Below are positions 8,278 through 17,663 of a stretch of DNA of 64,000 bases, piece after piece (position 1 is the stretch's first letter; every line of letters begins with the position of its first letter). This DNA is from an uncultured Cohaesibacter sp. (GTDB lineage Bacteria; Pseudomonadota; Alphaproteobacteria; Rhizobiales; Cohaesibacteraceae), in the NCBI RefSeq assembly GCF_963664735.1, contig NZ_OY761553.1, forward strand, positions 1,379,303 through 1,443,302, read 5' to 3'. Position numbers and translations under genes: made by a program. The notes under the pieces were generated by a model. That model was not told where the DNA came from, searched no databases, and saw only the letters and a list, made by a program, of their open reading frames with translations.

Positions 8278-9822
8278 ATGAGACTATTCAAGATCAAAGG
8301 GGGCATTCACCCCAACGGGCACAAGGAACTGGCCGAGAATGAACAGATCGCTCAGATCCCCTTGCCCAGCCTCTTGCGCATACCGCTCAAACAGCATACC
8401 GGCGCGCCTGCCAACCCTATTGTAAAAAAGGGAGACGCAGTCCAGAAAGGTCAGATCATCGCCCTTTCCCGTGGTGCAGTCTCAGCCTCCATCCATGCGC
8501 CAACGTCTGGCCGCATCATTGCGATCGGGCGTTTTGTAGCCCCGCATGCATCCGGTTTGCCCGAACCGACAATTACCATCCGGCCAGATGGCAAGGATGA
8601 ATGGGGAGAGCTTCCTCTCCCTCTGGATCCCTTTGCTACCGCCCCTGATAAAATCGCGAACCGTGTTGCGGAATCCGGCGTCGTTGGCCTTGGCGGCGCG
8701 GCCTTTCCCGCCGCAGTCAAACTCAACCTTCGCAACCGCACAGACCTTCATACGCTCATTATCAATGCGGCAGAATGTGAACCCTATATCACCTGCGATG
8801 ACCGGTTGATGAGAGAGCGAGCCGACGAAATCATCGACGGTGTCGAGATCATCTGCCACACCATTGGCGTGAAAAAGGCACTGATTGGCGTGGAAAAGGA
8901 CAAACCGGAGGCGATCAAGGCTCTCAACAAGGCGGTTCATGGTCATGATCGATACGACATCAAGGTCGTTGAAGTTCCGACCCGTTATCCAACAGGCTTT
9001 GCCAAGCATCTGGTGCAAATTCTCACAGGTCAGGAAGTCCCTGCCCGTGCGTTGACGGCTGAAGTGGGTGTTATCGTTCAGAATGTCGCCACGACCTATG
9101 CCATCCAGCAGGCCGTACGCTATGGTCGCCCTCTGATCTCGCGCATTCTCACAGTCAGCGGCGAAATGATCAAGCGCAAGGGCAATTTCGAGGTTCTGAT
9201 CGGAACGCCGATCTCCCACATTATCGAGCAGTGCGGCGGTTTTGTCGACGAACCCGAAAAGCTGCTTCTGGGTGGCTCCATGATGGGGGATCCGGTTTCC
9301 AGCACGCGAGCCCCTGTGATCAAGGGGTCCAACGGCATTCTGGCTCTGGGGCGCAAAGAAACCAATCAAAAGCCGATCATGCCCTGCATTCGCTGCACCT
9401 CATGCGTTGCGGCCTGCCCTTGTGGCTTGATGCCCTATGAAATGGCAGCCCTCATCAAGGCCGATGAATTGGATAGCGCCGTAGATATCGGCCTTAGAGA
9501 CTGCATAGCCTGCGGTTCCTGTTCGTTTGTGTGCCCCGCCAACATTCCACTGGTGCAATATTTCAACTATGCCAAGGGCAGCCTTACGGCAAAACAGCGC
9601 GCAGCACACAAGCAGGAAGAAACCAAACGCCTCGTTCAATTTCACGATGCACGCATGGAAAAAATCAAGAAAGAAAAGCAAGAAGCCATGGCCCGCATGA
9701 AAGCCGAACGAGAGGCCAAGAAACGACAGAAAGACCAGGAGGACGCCTCCAAAGCCAAGGCGGCGAATCCCGAAGAGCCATCGTCACAAACTGACGAACA
9801 GAAAGTAAGAGCAGAAGCATGA
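8278..9822 (+). CDS. rnfC: electron transport complex subunit RnfC
   Basis: 514 residues, peripheral NADH-oxidising subunit. A biotinyl-like N-terminal region precedes the Rossmann-type NADH/FMN domain with GVVGLGGAAFP and INAAECEPYITCD. Two [4Fe-4S] motifs follow, CIRCTSCVAACP and CIACGSCSFVCP. The last about 75 residues are a charged Lys/Glu/Arg helix (KIKKEKQEAMARMKAERE), a shorter version of the Ala/Lys-rich tail of E. coli RnfC. It overlaps rnfD by 4 nt, so the two are translationally coupled. Confidence 0.95.
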   Translation: MRLFKIKGGIHPNGHKELAENEQIAQIPLPSLLRIPLKQHTGAPANPIVKKGDAVQKGQIIALSRGAVSASIHAPTSGRIIAIGRFVAPHASGLPEPTITIRPDGKDEWGELPLPLDPFATAPDKIANRVAESGVVGLGGAAFPAAVKLNLRNRTDLHTLIINAAECEPYITCDDRLMRERADEIIDGVEIICHTIGVKKALIGVEKDKPEAIKALNKAVHGHDRYDIKVVEVPTRYPTGFAKHLVQILTGQEVPARALTAEVGVIVQNVATTYAIQQAVRYGRPLISRILTVSGEMIKRKGNFEVLIGTPISHIIEQCGGFVDEPEKLLLGGSMMGDPVSSTRAPVIKGSNGILALGRKETNQKPIMPCIRCTSCVAACPCGLMPYEMAALIKADELDSAVDIGLRDCIACGSCSFVCPANIPLVQYFNYAKGSLTAKQRAAHKQEETKRLVQFHDARMEKIKKEKQEAMARMKAEREAKKRQKDQEDASKAKAANPEEPSSQTDEQKVRAEA

Positions 9823-10910
9823 GTGACGTCAATCTATTAGCTGGTCCATACTCCCATTCCGGGGCGAGCGTTTCACGCACGATGGGCCTTGTCATGCTGG
9901 CGCTGGTGCCTTCGACCGCTTTTGGGTTTGTTCAATTCGGCTGGCCATCTGTCTTTTTGTTTCTGGTCACTGTTCTGGCGGCAATCCTCTCAGAAGCCTT
10001 TTGCCTCAAGATGGCAGGCAAACCCGTTGTACTCCACATCATGGATGGGTCGGGGATCCTAACTGGCTGGTTGCTCGCCATGACCTTGCCGCCATGGGCA
10101 CCATGGTGGATCGGGGTTGCAGGTTCAGTCATTGCCATCATGCTTGCCAAACAGGCGTTTGGCGGCTTGGGGCAGAATGTCTTCAACCCGGCGATGGTTG
10201 CGCGTACGGTACTGCTGATTTCCTTTCCTATCCAGATGACCCAGTTTCTGGGTCCTCAGCCAATTTATGGTGCCTCAGCTCCCGACTTTCTTGGTGGTTT
10301 GGCCATTACCTTCGGCGGACACCCGGAAATTGACGCGATCACCAGCGCTTCCCTGCTTGGCACGATCAAAACGGAATTGGGACGCGGCGAGGTGTTGCAG
10401 CAGATCCTTGCCAAGTCTTTTGATCTTAAAAATATGATCATCGGCTTTGCGCCGGGCTCCATGGGAGAAACATCGGCTGTGCTGGCTTTGATCGGAGGGC
10501 TGTTCCTGCTCATTACCCGTGTTATCAGCTGGCACATCCCAGTAGCCATGATCGGCGCCATGTGCCTATTGTCCGGCGTTGCTCACTTGCTTGATCCGAG
10601 CCATTTTGCAAGCCCGCTGGTTCATCTCGTCTCGGGCACCTTTGCTTTTGCAGTCTTTTTCATCGCCACGGATTATGTGACGGCACCGGGCTCTCCCTTG
10701 GGCAAGATTATCTTCGGGGCTGGCGTTGGAACGCTTACATTCATCATCAGGACTTGGGCGGCCTATCCGGAAGGCGTTGCCTTTGCAATTCTTCTGATGA
10801 ACTCAACCGTGCCAATCATCGATACCTACATCAAGCCTCGCATTTATGGACGTACCCGCAAAGGCGATCCGATCAAATTGAAGGAAGCCAAGAAGGGAGG
10901 TGCGAAATGA
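9819..10910 (+). CDS. rnfD: electron transport complex subunit RnfD
   Basis: 363 residues, NqrB/RnfD family, with about ten hydrophobic segments. It includes LHIMDGSGILTGWLLAMTLP and GGLGQNVFNPAM, typical of the family. RnfD normally carries covalent FMN on a threonine in an (S/T)xAT motif; here the region reads DAITSASLLG (residues 172-181), so S178 stands where the acceptor threonine is expected. Stop and start overlap rnfG by 4 nt (ATGA). Confidence 0.95.
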   Translation: MSDVNLLAGPYSHSGASVSRTMGLVMLALVPSTAFGFVQFGWPSVFLFLVTVLAAILSEAFCLKMAGKPVVLHIMDGSGILTGWLLAMTLPPWAPWWIGVAGSVIAIMLAKQAFGGLGQNVFNPAMVARTVLLISFPIQMTQFLGPQPIYGASAPDFLGGLAITFGGHPEIDAITSASLLGTIKTELGRGEVLQQILAKSFDLKNMIIGFAPGSMGETSAVLALIGGLFLLITRVISWHIPVAMIGAMCLLSGVAHLLDPSHFASPLVHLVSGTFAFAVFFIATDYVTAPGSPLGKIIFGAGVGTLTFIIRTWAAYPEGVAFAILLMNSTVPIIDTYIKPRIYGRTRKGDPIKLKEAKKGGAK

Positions 10911-11638
10911 GTGAGGCAGAGATGAACGTCGGTGATTTGCAATCCCCTGAAGCCGAGCCATCAGTCTGGCAAAAAACAAAAGACAAGCTACTGGCCTTCT
11001 ACGAAAAACACCGCAGCAATCCGGTCTATCTGGCAACGCTGCTGGGAGGCTTCTCTCTCCTGTGCGCTTTCATTCTGGCCTCCAGCTATGTTGCCACGCT
11101 TGATCCCATTGCGCTGAGGCAAAAGGAAGACCTGCAATCCTCACTTGCCAAAGTCATTCCGGCGACGTTGCACGACAATGATCTGGTTAAGGATGCCTAT
11201 GTTATCAAGGATGATGCAGGCACTGAAAAGACGGTCTATCCGGCCTATAAAAACGGGGCATTTGTTGCGGTTGCCTATCTGGTTAGTGCGGTTGGTTATG
11301 GAGGGCCTATCCTCTCTCTGATTGGCGTTGACAAAGAAGGGTCTCTTCTGGGCGTTGAAGTTTTGCAGCATACCGAAACACCGGGGTTGGGCGACAGGAT
11401 CGAGTCCGCGCGCGGCGATTGGATCAGGCAGTTCCTTGGCCATTCACTGGGCAATCCCGCTCTGGAGCAATGGAAGGTCAAAAAAGACGGCGGCTATTTT
11501 GATCAGCTTTCAGGCGCAACGATCACCCCGCGAGCGGTTGTTCTTTCGGTGCGGAATGGGTTGCAATTTTTCAAAGCCAAACAAGACAAGATCATCCACT
11601 GCCCCAAAGGCATTTGCGTGGAAGGAAGCGGATCATGA
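10907..11638 (+). CDS. rnfG: electron transport complex subunit RnfG
   Basis: 243 residues. A cytoplasmic N-terminal stretch, one membrane helix (about 40-65), then a periplasmic FMN-binding domain. The covalent FMN site is intact: SGAT at 202-205, with T205 the expected acceptor. The start is the ATG of the ATGA overlap with rnfD; the frame is open further upstream but inside rnfD. The 45-residue segment before the membrane helix, rich in Glu and Lys, is longer than in E. coli RnfG. Overlaps rnfE by 4 nt. Confidence 0.94.
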   Translation: MSEAEMNVGDLQSPEAEPSVWQKTKDKLLAFYEKHRSNPVYLATLLGGFSLLCAFILASSYVATLDPIALRQKEDLQSSLAKVIPATLHDNDLVKDAYVIKDDAGTEKTVYPAYKNGAFVAVAYLVSAVGYGGPILSLIGVDKEGSLLGVEVLQHTETPGLGDRIESARGDWIRQFLGHSLGNPALEQWKVKKDGGYFDQLSGATITPRAVVLSVRNGLQFFKAKQDKIIHCPKGICVEGSGS

Positions 11639-12330
11639 CGAAAAGCTATCGCGAAATCACACTTGAAGGTCTTTGGACCAATACGATCCTTTTTTCGCAG
11701 ACACTTGCTCTTTGCCCCATGCTGGCAGTGACCGGCACCGCGACCAATGGCCTGGGCCTTGGATTGGCCACCACCGCCGTTCTGGTGGCGTCCGGTTTTC
11801 TGATATCGCTGTTGCGCAGTTTCATTGAACCGGAAGTGCGTATTCCGGCCTATGTGCTTATCATTGCCGGACTGGTTACCATCGTCGACCTATATATGAA
11901 TGCATATCTCCATGATCTTTATAAGATATTGGGTCTGTTTATTCCGTTGATCGTGACAAACTGCGCCATTCTGGGCCGCGCTGAAAGCTTTGCGTCCAAG
12001 GCTCGTATTCTCCCCTCCATGCTGGATGGATTGATGATGGGGGTCGGCTTCACTTTTGCCCTGGTATTGTTGGGGGCCGTACGTGAGATCTTGGGATCCG
12101 GCACCCTGTTTTCCGGAGCCTCCCTGCTCCTTGGTCCGGCCTTCAGTTTTCTGGAAGTCACCGTCATTCCGGACTATTCCGGTTTCCTCATTTTCATCCT
12201 GCCTCCGGGCGGTTTCATCATGCTGAGCCTCATTCTTGTGGGCAAGCGCCTGATCGACAATCAATTCGAGAAAGCACGCAAGCCGGATAACGAACCTGCT
12301 GAAACCATCGGCAAGCAAATAACGATATAG
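11635..12330 (+). CDS. rnfE: electron transport complex subunit RnfE
   Basis: 231 residues, six-helix partner of RnfA; together they hold the intramembrane Fe-S cluster. The family signature ALCPMLAVTGTATNGLGLG is near residues 25-45 and the second cysteine segment is IPLIVTNCAILGRAE. The start is the ATG overlapping the rnfG stop; an upstream start at 11614 lies within rnfG and is less likely. Confidence 0.95.
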   Translation: MTKSYREITLEGLWTNTILFSQTLALCPMLAVTGTATNGLGLGLATTAVLVASGFLISLLRSFIEPEVRIPAYVLIIAGLVTIVDLYMNAYLHDLYKILGLFIPLIVTNCAILGRAESFASKARILPSMLDGLMMGVGFTFALVLLGAVREILGSGTLFSGASLLLGPAFSFLEVTVIPDYSGFLIFILPPGGFIMLSLILVGKRLIDNQFEKARKPDNEPAETIGKQITI

Positions 12331-12341
12331 GAGAAACCATC

Positions 12342-12602
12342 ATGAATATTGGCGTTGCCTATGTCACGCCCACTCACAAGGTCTGGCTACGCATGGAAAT
12401 GCCAGATGGCTGCACCATTGAGGAAGCGATCCACCGATCAGGATTGCTTGACCAATTCCCCGAGATTGATCTGGAAACCCAAAAAGTCGGCATCTTCGGG
12501 CGCATCGCCAAGCTCAACAAGGAGCTTGAGGATGGCGACCGGGTCGAAATTTATCGGCCAATCACAGCAGACCCGGATCTTATCGAACGCCGGGACCGCT
12601 AG
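12342..12602 (+). CDS. rnfH: RnfH family protein (UPF0125)
   Basis: 86 residues, beta-grasp (ubiquitin-like) fold protein. The family pattern is clear: VAYVTPTHKVWLRMEMPDGC, then VGIFGRIAKLNKELEDGDRVEIYRP. RnfH closes nif-linked rnf operons in R. capsulatus and A. vinelandii; its biochemical role is not settled. It begins 11 nt after rnfE with a GGAGA ribosome site and is the last gene of the operon. Confidence 0.92.
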   Translation: MNIGVAYVTPTHKVWLRMEMPDGCTIEEAIHRSGLLDQFPEIDLETQKVGIFGRIAKLNKELEDGDRVEIYRPITADPDLIERRDR

Positions 12603-12748
12603 ACACTCTGTTATCGGAAAGGTTGACAGTGCTAGTAAATTCGAGAAGCCGGTCGCGCGCACTGATGAGCAAACAGTTGGACGCCACTTTCAAGGCTCCA
12701 ATCTGGCGCAAAGGGTGAAAGAGGTCACCTCCCTCTCGCCTTTTCACC
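12603..12748. other. convergent intergenic region between rnfH and phnM-like gene
   Basis: About 146 bp. It contains an imperfect inverted repeat (AAGGGTGAAA near 12710 with TTTTCACCTT near 12741) enclosing GAGGTCACCTC, which could end transcription from both sides. There is no convincing T-tract, so this is weak. Confidence 0.3.
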
Positions 12749-13963
12749 TTAACCTGCAGGCGTAGCACAGTAGGCCGTGCGGCCGGCAACCCACGTATGA
12801 CGGACGGCGGGCACATGCCCCTCTGGCCAGCCGACCAAAACCAGATCTGCTCTTTTGCCGAGTGCGATTTCGCCTCGGTCATCGAGCTTCATGGCCTTTG
12901 CCGGGTTGGTCGAGATCAGTTTCCAAAGCGATAATCGATCCGAGCGCTTGTCTTCATCCAAACGCGCAACTGCGGCCAGCATGGCTGGATAATAATAGTC
13001 GGAGGCCAGAATGCTGCACAAACCCGCCTCGACCATGTCGCCAGCGTTTGGCGAGTCGCCCAAATGACTGCCACCACGCACCGCATTCGGCGCACCGAAC
13101 ACGACCATATCTCCCCTTTCGCGGGCAACAGCAGCCACAGCAACCGTCATGGGAAACTCGGAAATCGAGGCTCCGTTTTGCCGATAGAAATCCCGAGTCT
13201 CATCCTGAGAGTCGTCGTGGCTAAGCATGGGTACATTCTTGCTTTGGCCCAACTTGCCAACCTTTACGATTGCTTCCTTGACACGAGGCCGCATCTGCCA
13301 ACGCTCCTTGATCATTTGAGCATAGTCCTCGGGCGAAAGACAGGAACGCTCGGCACGCCCAGCCATTTTCTTGCGAAACTCCACGCTATCGGGATCTGCA
13401 GCGCGAAAGTCCGGGGAGTGTTCAAACGGTCGTGTCTGCAAAACAACATCAGGATGCAGCATGCCCATGGATGTGTGGTCATTAAAGGCCAGCGACGGTG
13501 TCAGCGGGTTTTCCAGCGCTTCCGCAAGCAAGGGAATAGCCTCAAGACAAAAGGTTTCCCAGCGCAACTGGACACGATTTTCAACTGTCAGCCGGCTTGA
13601 CCATTTTGTGATAGCCGTAATCATTTCCCTTGCGCGGTCTACGCTGCGCAATCCGGGCTCCCAGCCTATCGACAAGGCATGGTACGCGGTGGCAATGCCG
13701 TTAGCCGCCAACTGCCGGTCTGTCTCAAGCATCGCCGCTTCCATCGGGAAGAAGACATTCGGTCGCGGCATCAACTGTCGCTCAAAAGCATCGCCGTGAA
13801 TGTCAATTATGGCAGGTGCGAGTATGCGCCCTGCCCCGTCGATTTCTTCACCGCGCACGGGGCCACCAATGTCGCTGATTTCACCCTCTGTAACTGTAAC
13901 GGTCGTTTCGACAATCTGATCAGGCAGATAGACCTGTGCTCCAGTGATGGTAAATTCGCTCAT
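12749..13963 (-). CDS. PhnM-like amidohydrolase (second copy, unlinked to phn cluster)
   Basis: 404 residues, amidohydrolase fold of the PhnM family (alpha-D-ribose 1-methylphosphonate 5-triphosphate diphosphatase). Metal-binding segments are IIDIHGDAFERQ at the N-terminal side and PMLSHDDSQDETR later, with ASDYYYPAML near the C-terminus. It differs from the canonical PhnM at 28259-29413, which has ELHTDHVEGH and LASHDDATVAH, so it is a diverged paralogue rather than a recent copy. The substrate may not be a phosphonate intermediate. The ATG at 13963 has AGGA 8 nt upstream; the longer frame uses a TTG at 13996. Convergent to rnfH, divergent from gph. Confidence 0.8.
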   Translation of the reverse strand: MSEFTITGAQVYLPDQIVETTVTVTEGEISDIGGPVRGEEIDGAGRILAPAIIDIHGDAFERQLMPRPNVFFPMEAAMLETDRQLAANGIATAYHALSIGWEPGLRSVDRAREMITAITKWSSRLTVENRVQLRWETFCLEAIPLLAEALENPLTPSLAFNDHTSMGMLHPDVVLQTRPFEHSPDFRAADPDSVEFRKKMAGRAERSCLSPEDYAQMIKERWQMRPRVKEAIVKVGKLGQSKNVPMLSHDDSQDETRDFYRQNGASISEFPMTVAVAAVARERGDMVVFGAPNAVRGGSHLGDSPNAGDMVEAGLCSILASDYYYPAMLAAVARLDEDKRSDRLSLWKLISTNPAKAMKLDDRGEIALGKRADLVLVGWPEGHVPAVRHTWVAGRTAYCATPAG

Positions 13964-14299
13964 TGATATAGTCCTATTAGAGAAAGGCTGCTCCAAGACG
14001 AAAGGTCGGCACCCGATAGTTCCTAGCGCTCGATTTCTTAGAGGCGGGAAGGCATAATTTCACTCCAGTTACTTCATTGCAAAGATGTCAAGCATATTAC
14101 AATCAGACACTTACGCACGGCATTCACCGAAATTTCCAATCTCAAAGACAGAAAGTCACCCCCAATAGCTCCTATGTTCAGAATGTGACACTGAATTTAG
14201 GTATGGACGGGCTCTTACCATTGCCAGAAGGCACGCCAGTCTTTATCCCTATGGCAGGTTTGCCGATAGAGCCACGGTTCCAAACCGCATAAAGGAAAC
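13964..14299. other. divergent intergenic region phnM-like/gph
   Basis: About 336 bp between two divergent genes, so it should hold two promoters. A 71-codon plus-strand frame (14077-14292) lacks a ribosome site and resembles no family I recognise. I see no clear operator, repeat or RNA here. Confidence 0.4.
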
Positions 14300-14959
14300 A
14301 TGATGAAAGCTATCGTATTTGATCTGGACGGAACGCTGGTCGACAGTGTGCCAGACTTGCATATCACCGCGAACAAATTGCTTGAGGCACACGGGATTGC
14401 GCCGCTAGAGCAAGACCAAGTCCGCTCATTTGTCGGCAACGGGATCGGCGTTCTGGTCGACAAGACTTGCAAGGCAGCAGGCCTAGAAATCAACGATAGC
14501 AACAGGGAAGCGATCAATAACGAGTATCTGGCCTTTTATGATCAGGTTCTCGAAGACAAGAACACACAACCCTTTGCAGGCGTACGAGACTGCCTTGAAA
14601 CCTTCCGGGCAAAGGGCCTGATGATGGGGCTTTGCACCAACAAACCCGAAGGCCCTACCCGTATGATTTTGCAAGATGTTGGTTTTGACCACCTCTTCGC
14701 CAAGGTTCTTGGTGGTGACAGCCTGCCTCAGCGCAAACCGGCTCCAGAGCCTCTGTGGGAGAGCTTTGCCGGGTTTGACCTCAAAGACTGCCTGTTTGTC
14801 GGCGATAGCGAAGTGGACGCAGCGACAGCGCATGCAGCCGGCGTATCCTGCGCCCTTTATGAGAAGGGATATCGCCAGACCCCGCTCGACCAACTGCCAC
14901 ACGATTTTGCCTTCTCTGACTTTGCAGAATTAAAGGCATATGTGTTGGACAGAAGCTAG
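14300..14959 (+). CDS. gph: phosphoglycolate phosphatase (HAD family)
   Basis: 219 residues. HAD motif I DLDGTLVDS at residues 8-16 (nucleophile aspartate plus the general acid two residues on), motif II in GLCTNKP, motif III lysine in RKPAPEP and motif IV FVGDSEVDAATA. The helical cap between motifs I and II is typical of Gph, which hydrolyses 2-phosphoglycolate. The sequence begins ATGATG after AAAGGAAAC; either ATG could serve. Related HAD phosphatases cannot be excluded. Confidence 0.85.
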   Translation: MMKAIVFDLDGTLVDSVPDLHITANKLLEAHGIAPLEQDQVRSFVGNGIGVLVDKTCKAAGLEINDSNREAINNEYLAFYDQVLEDKNTQPFAGVRDCLETFRAKGLMMGLCTNKPEGPTRMILQDVGFDHLFAKVLGGDSLPQRKPAPEPLWESFAGFDLKDCLFVGDSEVDAATAHAAGVSCALYEKGYRQTPLDQLPHDFAFSDFAELKAYVLDRS

Positions 14960-14973
14960 GTTGCAGAATAGGA

Positions 14974-15005
14974 AATCCGGCTTTCGTACTTTTGAAAGCC
15001 GGATT
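14974..15005. terminator. strong hairpin between convergent gph and MBL-fold gene
   Basis: AATCCGGCTTTC and GAAAGCCGGATT form a perfect 12-bp stem with an 8-nt loop, 15 nt after the gph stop. Neither side has a run of T, so it may act with Rho or mainly protect mRNA 3' ends. Confidence 0.6.
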
Positions 15006-15056
15006 GGACGTCTTACGATATAGCCCTAGGTGAATGACCCTACTGCCAAAGGGTGG

Positions 15057-16652
15057 TTATTCGGCAGCTTCAAGGGCTTTCTTAATCCTCCGCGCCAGAG
15101 CCCGACGCGATTTTTCATCGGCCAGCTTGTCAAAAGCTTCTTTGAGGTCGATTTGCAATTCTGCAAATTCGTTGCGCGCATCCCAACTGACAATATCGCT
15201 CTGTTGAACTCGATGCTTGATGTTTGGCGAGAATTGCGGAACCCCTTCGATGGACAGACGGACCTCGTCATCTATGCCCGGAATGGTGATCATTTTCTCC
15301 GGCAGGCCTTTTTCTACCAATGCCGCCTTCAACGCTTCGGATGATTTCTGTTCCCCATGGCAAAGGTAAAGACCATGGCGAATTGGCTGCCGCTCCAGGA
15401 TCCATTCGATCAGTTCGTCACCGTCTGCATGCCCCGAATAGGTTTCGATCTGCCGGACTTTGCCTCGAATTATGATTTCTTCGCCCTGAATGCGCACCTT
15501 GCGGGCACCTTCCATCAGTAACCTGCCAAGAGAGCCTTCAGCCTGATAGCCAACCAGCAGTAGCGTGGTATTGGTCCGCCACATGTGGTTCTTGATGTGA
15601 TGACGAATGCGGCCAGCATCACACATGCCACTACCGGCCATGATGATCGCTCCGGACTTGATCCGGTTCAGGCTCTTGCTCTCTTCCACAGTCTGGGTGA
15701 AACGAATACGGGAGGTATCGAGCTTGTCGACAAAGCTCTCGACATCTTCCAGATCCGCAGCATGCTTGACGAACACTTCCGTTGCCTTGATGGCCAGCGG
15801 GCTATCGAGGAAAATGGGTATCTCGCGCAACTGGCCGGTATATTGCAGGATCAGGATATCCGCGAGCAGCTCTTGTGTTCGTTCCACCGCGAATGATGGA
15901 ATGAGCAACAGACCATTGTCCTTGAGGCCGAGTTTAATCTCTTCAAGCAGGATCTGCCGCTTTTCCTCCGGCGTCACATCGGGGCGATTTCGGCCACCGT
16001 AGGTGCTTTCTGAAATGACATAGTCATAGTCGGAGGAGGCTGCGGGATCGGGATAGAAGAGCTTGTGATCCGGCCCCAAATCGCCCGAGAATAGAAGCCG
16101 CAAGCTTTTTTCATTCGGGTCATCTGAAGGAATTTCCAGCGCGATGGACGCAGACCCCAGAATGTGGCCCGCATTCCAGAATTTGGCGCGAATACCTTCT
16201 ATATCCACCCACTCTTCCAGCTCGACTGACTGAAAGTTATCTTGGCACTCTTGCGCATCTTTCTGCGTGTAGATCGGCTCGACGAGTGGCTTGCCGCGCC
16301 TTGCATTTCGCTGATTAAGGTGCATCACATCCATTTCCTGAATGTGACCGCTGTCGGGCAACATCGCCGCCAACAGATCCTTGCTGGGCTCTGTCATATA
16401 GACTGGGCCACGAAACCCCTGCTTATAGAGTTTTGGCAACAGGCCGGAATGATCGATGTGAGCGTGAGTAAGAAGGACGAAATCAATTTCGGCGGGTTCA
16501 AAGGGAAAACCGTCATAATTGAGCGAGCGGACGGTTTTTGTGCCCTGAAACATGCCGCAATCGACAAGGAATTTATGACCCGCAGTCTGCACCAGATAGC
16601 AAGAGCCAGTCACGATGCCAGCGGCACCGCAAAATTTGAGCTTTACATCCAT
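15057..16652 (-). CDS. MBL-fold/beta-CASP RNase-like protein
   Basis: 531 residues. The metallo-beta-lactamase motif LLTHAHIDHSGLLPKL is near residue 60, followed by a beta-CASP insertion, a GSGMCDAGRIRHH segment and the C-terminal YSGHADGDELIEW motif of RMMBL domains. This architecture is that of bacterial CPSF73-like nucleases (for example TTHA0252), which cut RNA and use two zinc ions. A weakly conserved acidic and basic tail of about 50 residues follows. It is likely cytoplasmic and involved in RNA turnover; the substrate is unknown. Confidence 0.85.
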   Translation of the reverse strand: MDVKLKFCGAAGIVTGSCYLVQTAGHKFLVDCGMFQGTKTVRSLNYDGFPFEPAEIDFVLLTHAHIDHSGLLPKLYKQGFRGPVYMTEPSKDLLAAMLPDSGHIQEMDVMHLNQRNARRGKPLVEPIYTQKDAQECQDNFQSVELEEWVDIEGIRAKFWNAGHILGSASIALEIPSDDPNEKSLRLLFSGDLGPDHKLFYPDPAASSDYDYVISESTYGGRNRPDVTPEEKRQILLEEIKLGLKDNGLLLIPSFAVERTQELLADILILQYTGQLREIPIFLDSPLAIKATEVFVKHAADLEDVESFVDKLDTSRIRFTQTVEESKSLNRIKSGAIIMAGSGMCDAGRIRHHIKNHMWRTNTTLLLVGYQAEGSLGRLLMEGARKVRIQGEEIIIRGKVRQIETYSGHADGDELIEWILERQPIRHGLYLCHGEQKSSEALKAALVEKGLPEKMITIPGIDDEVRLSIEGVPQFSPNIKHRVQQSDIVSWDARNEFAELQIDLKEAFDKLADEKSRRALARRIKKALEAAE

Positions 16653-16889
16653 TCTCGCAATTTCCTCTTCTCTTATTATTTTTTGTGCCGATTTTAGCGA
16701 AGCAACACAAATACAATCTTTTCATGGAAATGCCGGAATGCAACATCTCTTTGAAAGAAATGTGTTCCACAAGCTTAATTTATCAGCAATTTGTTCTATC
16801 TATTCTTATAGGTATAGCTCGCGAGGCTGCCCAAGTGACCGAACAACTGAACAAGCCTGTAAACAAGAATAGAAAAGCGATATTGACCA

Positions 16890-17636
16890 ATGCATTCAAA
16901 CTCTCCTCACTCCGACACCCCAATGAACAATGATCTGCTTGCCTATGAAGACGTCTCTTTCCTGAGGCGAGAAGAGCTGCGTGGTGCTCGTCTGGAGCTT
17001 GAATTCACAAAGGCGGATCTGGGAATGCGGGATCATGGCATTCTGTCAACAGTGGTTGTCTTCGGTAGTGCTCGCCTCAAGGAAGATCATCCCTTCTACA
17101 AGCAGGCAACGGAGTTGGGCCGCATCGTTTCTGAACGTGGTGGCGCGCTTAATCCCAGCAATGGAACCCATCGCAATGTCATTTGCACGGGCGGTGGTCC
17201 GGGCATTATGGAAGCAGCAAACCGTGGTGCCTATGAAGCTGGAGCAAAGAATATCGGGCTCAATATCGTTCTGCCTCATGAACAGCATATAAACCCATAT
17301 GTAACGCCGGGACTAAGCTTCCAGTTTCAGTATTTCGCCTTGCGGAAAATGCATTTCGCCATGCGTGCCAACGCGCTTGTTGCCTTCCCTGGCGGGTTTG
17401 GAACACTTGACGAATTGTTTGATATCCTGACCCTCAAGCAGACCGGTAAGGCTTCTGGCATGCCAATCATTCTGTACGGCAAGGATTTTTGGTCCAACCT
17501 GATCAATTTTGATGTGCTGATCAAACACGGCACAATTGCCCCAACGGACGTGGAGCATTTTATCATTGTCGATACGCCGGAGGAAGCCTGGCATGTGATG
17601 GAAGGCAATGGCCTGACGGCATTCAATCCTGACTAA
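16890..17636 (+). CDS. LOG family protein (Rossmann-fold nucleotide-binding)
   Basis: 248 residues. The LOG signature is present: GGGPGIMEAANRGA and PGGFGTLDELFD, which bind the nucleotide phosphate and ribose. Family members hydrolyse the N-glycosidic bond of nucleoside 5'-monophosphates and were first annotated as lysine decarboxylases in error. In plants and some actinobacteria they release cytokinins; in most bacteria the role is general nucleotide metabolism. An alternative start at codon 12 cannot be excluded. A strong terminator follows. Confidence 0.87.
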   Translation: MHSNSPHSDTPMNNDLLAYEDVSFLRREELRGARLELEFTKADLGMRDHGILSTVVVFGSARLKEDHPFYKQATELGRIVSERGGALNPSNGTHRNVICTGGGPGIMEAANRGAYEAGAKNIGLNIVLPHEQHINPYVTPGLSFQFQYFALRKMHFAMRANALVAFPGGFGTLDELFDILTLKQTGKASGMPIILYGKDFWSNLINFDVLIKHGTIAPTDVEHFIIVDTPEEAWHVMEGNGLTAFNPD

Positions 17637-17663
17637 ACCTTCTGGCACCATCGCTCTTTGAAA

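Noticed and set aside
12349-12765. 138-codon frame overlapping rnfH in another frame
   Set aside because: rnfH matches its family along its full length and has a ribosome site; the overlapping frame does not.
14077-14292. 71-codon frame before gph
   Set aside because: Ends just before the gph ribosome site but lacks one of its own and looks like no family.
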